Shown here in pieces: positions 8,156 to 14,776 of a DNA stretch of 46,499 bases (position 1 is its first letter; the number at the start of each line of letters is the position of its first letter). This DNA comes from Candidatus Krumholzibacteriota bacterium (GTDB lineage: Bacteria; Krumholzibacteriota; Krumholzibacteriia; Krumholzibacteriales; Krumholzibacteriaceae), in assembly GCA_016931295.1 (NCBI GenBank), contig JAFGEZ010000051.1, forward strand, positions 1 through 46,499. Direction: 5' to 3'. The notes below the pieces were generated by a model. The model did no database searches, had not been told where the DNA came from, and was given only the letters and a program-made list of their open reading frames with translations. The position numbers and the translations under genes were made by a program.

Positions 8156-9196
8156 TCAGTACGCCTCGTTGATGACGAAGTAGAGGCCGGAGGAGCGGTG
8201 GCCGAACCCCATGTCGATCCGGAGTTGCGCGCCCTCCTTCCCCAGTTGGACGCGGAGGCCGACGCCCGCGGCTGTCTCGATGTCCTCGGCGGCGAGGTCG
8301 CCGAGCCGGCCGGCGACGCTCCCTGCGCCGCCGAAGACCGCGGCGCCGAGACGCCACCACACATGGAGACGGTACTCCGCCTGGCACACCCACGCCACGC
8401 GGTCGCGGAAACGGGCGTAGGGGTACCCGCGCATCGTCGAGACGCCCCCGATCGCGGGGAGCATCTGGAAGGGAACCTCGCCGCCGGCCGCGCCGAACCA
8501 GCACCTCGCGGCGATGACGCCCCGTTTCCGGGGCGAGCGGTAGGCGCGCAGGTCGAGCATGGCGGTCCGGTAGGCGGCGTCGCCGCCGCACGCGAGCGCC
8601 CCCGCCTCGGCGAAGGTCCCCGAGCGCGGCTGGAGCCGGTCGTCGCGGGTGTCGCGCGTGACGAGCAATCCCGCGCCCGCGGCGCTCCATGTCCCCGAGC
8701 CGGGGATGCCGCCTTCGACGAGACCGCCCGCCTCCGCCTCGTAGACGCGCTCGCGGTGGAGGAACAGGCGCGGCCCCGCGAAGAGACCGGGGCTGATGCG
8801 GCGCTGGAAAGCGAGGAGCAGATTCGCGGACTCGGCGGCGTAATCCTCCTCGATGCCCGGCCCCGGTCCGATGCCGTAGAAGGTCGACGGATAGCGCTCG
8901 TACCCGATCTCCCCCACGAGTCGCCACCGGCCGTCGCCGGAGACGAGTTCGGGGCCGAGCTGCACGATCGTCTGCCGCTTCTCCGTGTAGCAGACGGTGG
9001 CGAAGACGGACGAGAGTCGTCTCTCCTCGCCGTGCCGGATGTTCCACAACACGAGGGGGCCCCCGCCGGTGCCGGTCTCGGGCGTATAGAAGAGGGCGGG
9101 CAGGACGATCCATTCGTCGTCGGCGGGCGGGCCGTCGCCCCCGGCGGCGGGGACGGCGGCGAAAAGCACGAGGAGCATCATCAGGGCGGGGCGCAA
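8156..9196 (-). CDS. POTRA-less Omp85-family outer-membrane barrel (BamA/TamA C-terminal type)
   Basis: 346 residues: a signal peptide (LMMLLVLFAAVPAAGG), then alternating amphipathic strands to the C-terminus. The Omp85 barrel hallmark GGVSTMRGYPYARFRD (RGY motif that inserts into the barrel) is near residue 255. No POTRA domains precede the barrel, so it is not a canonical BamA; it resembles the short 'noNterm' Omp85 proteins. TRDTRDDRLQPRSG is the typical strand-turn of the surface-antigen family. The start chosen is the TTG at 9196 because AAAGGAGG lies 8 bases upstream; the ATG at 9181 is the alternative. It ends in INEAY rather than the usual terminal Phe. Function in secretion or lipid export is unknown. 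Confidence 0.85.
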   Translation of the reverse strand: MRPALMMLLVLFAAVPAAGGDGPPADDEWIVLPALFYTPETGTGGGPLVLWNIRHGEERRLSSVFATVCYTEKRQTIVQLGPELVSGDGRWRLVGEIGYERYPSTFYGIGPGPGIEEDYAAESANLLLAFQRRISPGLFAGPRLFLHRERVYEAEAGGLVEGGIPGSGTWSAAGAGLLVTRDTRDDRLQPRSGTFAEAGALACGGDAAYRTAMLDLRAYRSPRKRGVIAARCWFGAAGGEVPFQMLPAIGGVSTMRGYPYARFRDRVAWVCQAEYRLHVWWRLGAAVFGGAGSVAGRLGDLAAEDIETAAGVGLRVQLGKEGAQLRIDMGFGHRSSGLYFVINEAY

Positions 9197-9228
9197 GCGG
9201 TCTGCCTCCTTTCGGATTCGTTCCACGG

Positions 9229-9256
9229 AATATACGATATGCACGGTGATTTGCAA
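9229..9256 (-). promoter_or_regulatory. Promoter of the Omp85-like gene
   Basis: Minus strand TTGCAA (9251-9256), 16-base spacer, TATATT (9229-9234). Confidence 0.5.
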
Positions 9257-9400
9257 GTGTGGGCGGCCCTTTTTCACGGGTCGATCGATGGTGGCGCCGA
9301 GCGGTCCGCCGTGATACGATCGACGGGCGCGAACGCGGCGCGCGTGAACGCCGCGACTATCGGCGCCGGCCGCGGGCCGGCGGGAAGGAGGGTTCGCGAC

Positions 9401-9961
9401 ATGGCGGAGCGGGATTGCCACATCTGTCCCTGGTGGCTGGGGTATCTTCATCTCGGGCCGATCAGGCGGCTCATGCAGCCGCCCGTGAAACTGCTTTCCC
9501 CCTGTCTCGAACCGGGGATGACGGCGATCGATTTCGGATGCGCGATGGGATTCTTCACGCTCGACATGGCCCGGCTCGTCGGCCCGGGGGGGCGTGTGAT
9601 CGCGGTCGACATCCAGGAGCGGTCGCTCCGGACCCTGCGCGGGCGCCTGCGCCGGGCCGGGCTCGAGGAACGCGTCGACGTCCGCCTCGGCGTCCCCGGC
9701 TGGGCGGACGACCTCGACGGCGCGGTCGATTTCGTTTCGGCTTTCTATGTCGTCCACGAGGTGCCCGATGCCGCGGCCTTCTTCGCCCTGGCGCGCCGCG
9801 TGCTCGTGCCGGCGGGGCGCCTCTTCGTCATCGAGCCCCGCGGGCACGTCGGCGAGGCGGCCTTCCGCGAGACCGAACGCCTCGCCCTCGAGGCCGGGTT
9901 CGCCGTGGCCGGCCGTCCGGACGTCAGCCGCAGCCGGTCCGTGCTCCTCGAGGCGCGATGA
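9401..9961 (+). CDS. Class I SAM-dependent methyltransferase
   Basis: 186 residues. Motif I is AIDFGCAMGFFTLDMA and motif II is RVIAVDIQE, followed by FVSAFYVVHEVPD and LFVIEPRGHVGEAAF, the usual order of UbiE/type 11 methyltransferases. The N-terminus MAERDCHICPWWLGYLHLGP contains a Cys-x2-Cys and aromatic residues that may help bind substrate. GGGAAGGAGG precedes the ATG at 9401. The gene stands alone between divergent and convergent minus-strand genes, so the substrate cannot be inferred from context. Confidence 0.9.
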   Translation: MAERDCHICPWWLGYLHLGPIRRLMQPPVKLLSPCLEPGMTAIDFGCAMGFFTLDMARLVGPGGRVIAVDIQERSLRTLRGRLRRAGLEERVDVRLGVPGWADDLDGAVDFVSAFYVVHEVPDAAAFFALARRVLVPAGRLFVIEPRGHVGEAAFRETERLALEAGFAVAGRPDVSRSRSVLLEAR

Positions 9962-9971
9962 CCCGCGCCGG

Positions 9972-10016
9972 ATGCGGAACGGGCGACACCCCCAGGGGGG
10001 ATCGCCCGTTCCGCAT
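9972..10016. terminator. Bidirectional hairpin between convergent genes
   Basis: A perfect 15-bp stem (9972-9986 with 10002-10016) encloses a second C5/G5 stem (9989-9993 with 9995-9999). It lies between the ends of the methyltransferase and HAAS genes. There is no T-run, so intrinsic termination would be atypical. Confidence 0.65.
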
Positions 10017-10047
10017 GCCACAATTCTCCCTCGCCGGATCGACCGGC

Positions 10048-10935
10048 TCACCTTACGAGCAGCGCTCGCGCGATGCGGCCGTGCAGCCGCCCGATCCCCT
10101 TCGTCACGTGCATCGTGCCGAGGAGGAGAAGAAGCCCGGCGACGACCGTCACCGGCATGAGCCAGCCCGGCGTGTAGAAGGACCAGCCGCCGAACTGCGC
10201 GAGGGGCAGTTTGAATCCGTACTGCAGCACGGGCTGGAAGATCCCGCTGAGCGAGTAGGCGAGGAGCGTGATCGTCACGCAGAAGTAGAGGGTGCCGAGG
10301 GGGAGCATGATGACGAAGTAGAGGATCGTCGACCACGTCCGCCCGTCGAGGAGAAGGGCCCGGAACCGTTTCCACCATCCCTCGTCGCCGGAGACGAAGA
10401 CCGGTCGTCGCGGCATCCGCACGCCGAGCAGCGCCTCGACGATCCGTCCCTCGACGAGCGCGAGGGCCCGCACCGAGATGAGGAAGAAGGCGATGAAGGG
10501 GATGCCGAAGATCATCACGAGGAATCCGAGGGAAAGCGAGATCCCGCTCACCGCCCAGGTGAAGTAGATGCACCCGGTCACCAGCGACAGGAGGAGGTAG
10601 AGGAGCGACGCGTAGGCGCGCGGGTCGGCGATGACGCCGAAGAAGCGCTCGGGCAGGGAGCGATCGCGCCGGACCGGTCCCGGGGCGAGGGGCGGGACGT
10701 GCTGCCGCTCGAGCTCGAGGTAGCCGGCGGCGATCTCCTCCGGGGAGCCGTACTCCTCGACGATACGGGAGACAGCGACCCGCGGGTCGGCGGCGGGATC
10801 GGTCTCGACGGCCTGCGCGAGCGCCGTCGCCAGATGCTCCCCGGCGTCCGAGAGGGCGTCCTGCACGGTGGCCCGGTCGGCCCCGTGAAGGGCGATCCGG
10901 AGCCGCTCGAGGTATTCAGCTATCATCGCGTTCAT
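10048..10935 (-). CDS. HAAS-domain membrane protein with putative sensor domain
   Basis: 295 residues. The N-terminal ~85 residues (EYLERLRIALHGADRATVQ through IVEEYGSPEEIAAGYL) match the HAAS/DUF1700 helical domain usually paired with PadR regulators. After a Pro-rich linker there are about four to six transmembrane segments, including TGCIYFTWAVSGISLSLGFL and YFVIMLPLGTLYFCVTITLL, typical of the 'sensor' membrane domain. The gene overlaps the PadR gene by 20 bases, so expression is coupled. It likely links membrane state to PadR activity; the ligand is unknown. AAAGGAACAG precedes the ATG. Confidence 0.85.
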   Translation of the reverse strand: MNAMIAEYLERLRIALHGADRATVQDALSDAGEHLATALAQAVETDPAADPRVAVSRIVEEYGSPEEIAAGYLELERQHVPPLAPGPVRRDRSLPERFFGVIADPRAYASLLYLLLSLVTGCIYFTWAVSGISLSLGFLVMIFGIPFIAFFLISVRALALVEGRIVEALLGVRMPRRPVFVSGDEGWWKRFRALLLDGRTWSTILYFVIMLPLGTLYFCVTITLLAYSLSGIFQPVLQYGFKLPLAQFGGWSFYTPGWLMPVTVVAGLLLLLGTMHVTKGIGRLHGRIARALLVR

Positions 10936-11332
10936 CGCCTGTTCCTTTCAGTGTCGAATCGACGAAATCGACCGTATCGCGCCAGATCGCCGTCCACCGG
11001 GCGAGGGCGGCCCGGCCGTCGCCGGTGATACGGTAGTAGCGGCGCGGCGGCCCCGCGACGGATGGCTCCACGCTGCTCGCGAGCAGTCCGCTCCGTTCGA
11101 GGGAGCGCAGGACGGGGTAGAGGGCGCCTCCCGTGACCGGGCCGGCCCCGTTTCCCTCCCATTCGATGAGCTTCGAGATCCGGTACCCGTAGAGGGGCTC
11201 CCCGGCCCGGCCGAGGACGGCGAGAAGCACGAGGGCCGTCGAGCCGGCGCTCAGCTCCCGGCGCAGTTTCCTGTCCACGGCGTCGCGGGGGTCCCTTCCG
11301 TCGTGCGCGCCGTCGGTCGTCTGTGCGGTCAC
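10916..11332 (-). CDS. PadR family transcriptional regulator
   Basis: 138 residues. The winged helix runs from about residue 28: TALVLLAVLGRAGEPLYGYR, then ISKLIEWEGNGAGPVTGGAL, YPVLRSLERSGLL, and the wing PPRRYYRITGDGRAAL. The LYGYRI and LYPVLRSLE motifs are diagnostic of PadR. The start is the GTG at 11332, with AAAGGAG 7 bases upstream. A perfect inverted repeat at 11402-11421 lies inside its own promoter, so autoregulation is likely. It forms an operon with the HAAS membrane protein. Confidence 0.92.
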   Translation of the reverse strand: MTAQTTDGAHDGRDPRDAVDRKLRRELSAGSTALVLLAVLGRAGEPLYGYRISKLIEWEGNGAGPVTGGALYPVLRSLERSGLLASSVEPSVAGPPRRYYRITGDGRAALARWTAIWRDTVDFVDSTLKGTGDERDDS

Positions 11333-11397
11333 CTGTCGTCTCCTTTCGTCGCCGGGTCGCCGGCCGACCGGATGGGCCGGCGGTAGTGCCTAATGCA

Positions 11398-11426
11398 ACA
11401 TAATATTAGATAGATAATATTGTCAA
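11398..11426 (-). promoter_or_regulatory. padR promoter with operator in the spacer
   Basis: Minus strand TTGACA (11421-11426), 17 bases, TTATGT (11398-11403). The perfect inverted repeat AATATTA-6-TAATATT (11402-11421) occupies the spacer, a fitting place for repressor binding. Confidence 0.6.
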
Positions 11427-11486
11427 ACTAATAATAGTATGGAATCCTCATTCGCCAAGTTTCATCGATTCATGCGAAAAATTCAG

Positions 11487-11568
11487 TTGCGCGGAAACAT
11501 TGTGAATGTATATTCGTACAATGAATCTGAATTCAAAATATCGATTCATGATTTGAATAGCGATTCAT
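11487..11568 (+). promoter_or_regulatory. tetR-efflux operon promoter and operator region
   Basis: TTGCGC (11487-11492), 16 bases, TATATT (11509-11514). A nested palindrome (ATTGT 11499-11503 with ACAAT 11518-11522; GAAT 11504-11507 with ATTC 11512-11515) covers the -10. CGATTCAT follows at 11542-11549 and 11561-11568, with another copy upstream at 11466-11473, and ATGAATC inverted at 11521-11527. These are probable TetR operators. Confidence 0.5.
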
Positions 11569-11581
11569 TCGGAGGTATCGC

Positions 11582-12235
11582 ATGATGATACGCGAAGATG
11601 GCTCTTCGGGGCGACAGACCCGCAAGGAGCGGGAGGAGGGGCGGCTTCGTAGCGAAATCCTCACCGCCGCCGCGCGGCTCTTCGCCCGGCAGAGCTTCCA
11701 GAAGACCTCGATGCAGCAGATCGCCGACGACGTGGAGATCTCCGTCGGGCGGATCTACCGTTTCTTCGACGGCAAGGAGGAGATCTTCCGCGAACTCGTC
11801 GAGGGGGTGATCGCGTTCATCGACCGGGTGGGCGATGCGGAGGTGAAGAAGCACGACTCCCCGATGCGGGGGCTGCGGAGCGCCTTCCGCGAGATCTACA
11901 TGAACATCGGGGCGGAACACCGGGATTTCCTGATGATCCTCCACAACGAGAACCCGATCCGGATGAAGCGATACCTTCTCGATTATCTCGTCACGCAGCG
12001 ACGGAGTATCGCGAGGATGCTCGGCGAAGCGATGGACCGGGGAGAGATCAGGCGGGAGAATCCATACATCCTGGCGACGATGATGGTCGCATCCGCCGCC
12101 GCCTTCCTCGCCGATTCCCTCGACAGCGACATGCAGTTCACCCAGGCGGAATACTACGAGACCTTCGAGCGCGTGATGTTCGATTCGCTCGAGACGGGAC
12201 GCGGCGCGGCCGCCGAGACGAAGGAGCCCCGATGA
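11582..12235 (+). CDS. TetR/AcrR family repressor of the efflux operon
   Basis: 217 residues. The N-terminal helix-turn-helix domain is clear: ILTAAARLFARQSFQKTSMQ, QIADDVEISVGRIYRFFDGK, EEIFRELVEGV. The C-terminal ligand-binding domain is helical and ends near residue 205. CGGAGG lies before the tandem ATGs at 11582/11585. It overlaps tolC by 4 bases (ATGA), so regulator and pump are one operon. It probably represses the operon until a pump substrate binds. The upstream AT-rich region with CGATTCAT repeats is the likely binding site. Confidence 0.92.
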   Translation: MMIREDGSSGRQTRKEREEGRLRSEILTAAARLFARQSFQKTSMQQIADDVEISVGRIYRFFDGKEEIFRELVEGVIAFIDRVGDAEVKKHDSPMRGLRSAFREIYMNIGAEHRDFLMILHNENPIRMKRYLLDYLVTQRRSIARMLGEAMDRGEIRRENPYILATMMVASAAAFLADSLDSDMQFTQAEYYETFERVMFDSLETGRGAAAETKEPR

Positions 12236-13626
12236 CGAGTATCATGAAACGATCGATGAACCGGTGTCCACGGAACGCGGCGGCGCGGCTGGCCGCGGCT
12301 TTCCTGCTTCTGGCGCTGGCCGCGGGGCCGGCGGCCGCCGAGCCCCTGCAGCTTTCGATCGGGAAGGCCGTCGAGATGGGACTCCAGCACGACGAGCAGC
12401 TGCGCCAGGCCGCGGCGGGCATCGACGGCGCCGCCGCCGACCTGCGCCGCGCGAAGGCGGGCCGTTTGCCCTCCCTCTCGCTGGCCGGGCAGTACACGCG
12501 CAATATCAAGAAGCCGGCCTTCTTCCTGCCGCCCGAGTTCGGCGAGATGTTCGGCGAAGACGGTGGCGGCGGCGGTGTCTCCTACGTGGAAATCGGCGAG
12601 GACAACGCATTCAGCGCCCAGGCGCTCGCCACGTACAATCTCTTCACCTCCGGGCGGGTCTCCGCGGCGATCGGCGCGGGGCGCGAGGGGCTCGCCGCGT
12701 ACCGGGAGCAGGAACGCGCGGCGGCCGATTACGTCCGCTACCGCGTCCGCGAGGCATATTATACCGCCCTGCTCGCCGCCAAGATCGTCGACATCAACGA
12801 GCGGGCCTTCGCCTTGACGGAAGAGGCCGTGCGCGTCTCGCGGGCCGGCCACGACGAGGGCACGGTGAGCCGGTTCGACCTGCTCCGCGCGGAGGTCGAG
12901 CTCGCCAACAGGCGGACGCCCCTCGTCAAGGCGCACAACGACCTCGACCAGTCGCTGATCACGCTCCGGCGGCGGATCGGGATCGAGGCCGACGCCGAGA
13001 TCGCGCTCGTCGACTCGCTCGAAACGGTGGCCATGCCGGGCACCCTCGACGGGCAGCTCGCCGGGATGCGGACCGCGAGCCCCGAGCTGGCAGCCCTCGA
13101 GCACCAGGTGGAGGCCATGCGGCACAACCTCGATCTCCAGCGCGCCGGGCGCTGGCCCGTCCTGCAGCTCACCGGGTCCTTCACCGTCCAGTCGGAGTGG
13201 TCGAACGAGTTCGTGCCCGACACCGACTACATCGCCCGCAGCGCCGCCGTTGGCGTCGGGTTCAACATCCCGATCTTCGACGGCCTCGAGACGAAGGGAA
13301 GGATCGGCAAGGCCCGGGCGGAGCTTCGAGCCGCCGAGCTGGAATTCGAGCGGGTGGAGCGCGAGAAGGCGCTCGTCGTCCGCGGCACCTGGCTCGCCCT
13401 CGAGAACGCTCTCGTCTCGCTCGAGGGGCGCGAGGAGGGCGTCCGTCTCGCCGAGGAGGCCTACCGGCTCGCACTCGTGCGGCTCCGCAACGGCCTGGCG
13501 ACACCACTCGAGCGTCTCGACGCCGAGCTGGCGTTGACGACGGCCCGCGGCCAGCTCGCCGAGGCGCTCTACGCATGCAACGTCGCCCGGGCGGGGCTCG
13601 AGCTCGCCACGGGTTCGAGCGAATAG
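12232..13626 (+). CDS. TolC-family outer-membrane efflux protein
   Basis: 464 residues with a signal peptide (AAAFLLLALAAGPAAAEP) and the duplicated long-helix/strand architecture of OEP proteins. LSIGKAVEMGLQHDEQLRQA opens the first repeat; RFDLLRAEVELANRR and PLERLDAELALTTARGQLAE are the conserved family helices. NIPIFDGLETKGRIGKARAE opens the second repeat. It would trimerise to form the outer-membrane duct for the pump encoded downstream. ATG at 12232 overlaps the tetR stop; ATG at 12244 is also possible. An insertion rich in Gly (EDGGGGGVSY) sits near residue 110. Confidence 0.92.
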   Translation: MTSIMKRSMNRCPRNAAARLAAAFLLLALAAGPAAAEPLQLSIGKAVEMGLQHDEQLRQAAAGIDGAAADLRRAKAGRLPSLSLAGQYTRNIKKPAFFLPPEFGEMFGEDGGGGGVSYVEIGEDNAFSAQALATYNLFTSGRVSAAIGAGREGLAAYREQERAAADYVRYRVREAYYTALLAAKIVDINERAFALTEEAVRVSRAGHDEGTVSRFDLLRAEVELANRRTPLVKAHNDLDQSLITLRRRIGIEADAEIALVDSLETVAMPGTLDGQLAGMRTASPELAALEHQVEAMRHNLDLQRAGRWPVLQLTGSFTVQSEWSNEFVPDTDYIARSAAVGVGFNIPIFDGLETKGRIGKARAELRAAELEFERVEREKALVVRGTWLALENALVSLEGREEGVRLAEEAYRLALVRLRNGLATPLERLDAELALTTARGQLAEALYACNVARAGLELATGSSE

Positions 13627-13662
13627 AAGCGACATCGACACGTGACCAGAAGGAGACAGGAC

Positions 13663-14775
13663 ATGAACGAGACCGGCGGAAAGAAGAGAAGGGGACGGCG
13701 GACGCTGTTCATACTCGTGATCGTCATCGTGGTCGTCGGCGCCTTCGCGCTGCGGTTCCTGGACATCCGGAGGGGCGAGAGCCTCGCCAGCATACGATCG
13801 GTCCAGGAACAGGAGGGGAAACCGGTCGAGACGGCCGTCGCCGAACGCGGGGACATCCGGGCGTGGACGACCCTCGCCGGCACGGTCGAGGGCGCGACGC
13901 AGACCCCCGTCACGTCGACGAACGCCCTGATCGTCGTCGACGTTCCCGTAAACGAAGGCGACGCCGTGAAGGCGGGGGACGTGATCATCCGCCTCGAGAA
14001 GACCGCCCCGAACCCGATGGTGCACTCCTACGACCGCTCGAAGGCCCTGTACGACGACGCGCTCGCCGACGCGAAGCGGATGCGCAATCTCCACAGGGAG
14101 GGGGCGATCTCCGAGCAGGCGCTCGAGAAGGCCGAGATGGCCCTCGAGGTGGCCCGGGCCGATCTCGAGAACGCCCGCGTGGGCACCGACCTCGTCGCCG
14201 CGCACGACGGCGTCGTCATGAGCATCGGCGTGGAGCCGGGCGATCTCGCCGACACGCACGAGCCGCTGGCCTGGATCGCCAGGACCGACTCGGCGAGGAT
14301 CGTCTTCCAGGCGGGGAGCCGCCAGGCGCTCATGCTGCGGCGCGGACAGCGGGCCGAGTGGCGCGACGCGGCCACCGGCAATCACGGCGAGGGATACGTC
14401 TCGAAGCTCGATCTCGCCGCGGACCCGAAGACCCATCTCCTCGAGGGGGAGGCGATCTTCGGGAACGCCGGGGGTCTCCTCATGCCGGGGCTTCTCGTCT
14501 CCTTCGACGTGCTCTCGGTCGACCGTTCCGGCGTGATCAGGATCCCGCGCCGCGCGCTCGTCGACGCCCCCGGGGGGTTCCGCGTCTTCGTCCTCTCCTC
14601 CGGCCCGGAGGAAGAGACGCGCGCCGGGCTCCGCGCCGTCGAAACCGGGTTCACCGGGACGGACGAGGTCGAGATCGTCTCGGGGATCGAGCCGGGCGAG
14701 CGGGTCGTGGTCTTCGGACAGAGCGCCCTCAAGGACGGCGACCTCGTCAAGGTCGTCGGCGGGGAGGTCGAGTGA
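13663..14775 (+). CDS. RND efflux periplasmic adaptor (membrane fusion protein)
   Basis: 370 residues. An N-terminal signal-anchor helix (LFILVIVIVVVGAFALRFL) is followed by a half-lipoyl (VPVNEGDAVKAGDVIIRLEK), a helical hairpin (NLHREGAISEQALEKAEMAL), the second half-lipoyl (DLVAAHDGVVMSIGVEPGDL) and beta-barrel and membrane-proximal domains ending IVSGIEPGERVVVFGQSALK. This is the standard HlyD/AcrA order. The GTG at 13642 is in frame, but AGAAGGAG lies just before the ATG at 13663. It bridges the RND pump and TolC. One base separates it from the RND gene. Confidence 0.93.
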   Translation: MNETGGKKRRGRRTLFILVIVIVVVGAFALRFLDIRRGESLASIRSVQEQEGKPVETAVAERGDIRAWTTLAGTVEGATQTPVTSTNALIVVDVPVNEGDAVKAGDVIIRLEKTAPNPMVHSYDRSKALYDDALADAKRMRNLHREGAISEQALEKAEMALEVARADLENARVGTDLVAAHDGVVMSIGVEPGDLADTHEPLAWIARTDSARIVFQAGSRQALMLRRGQRAEWRDAATGNHGEGYVSKLDLAADPKTHLLEGEAIFGNAGGLLMPGLLVSFDVLSVDRSGVIRIPRRALVDAPGGFRVFVLSSGPEEETRAGLRAVETGFTGTDEVEIVSGIEPGERVVVFGQSALKDGDLVKVVGGEVE

Positions 14776-14776
14776 G

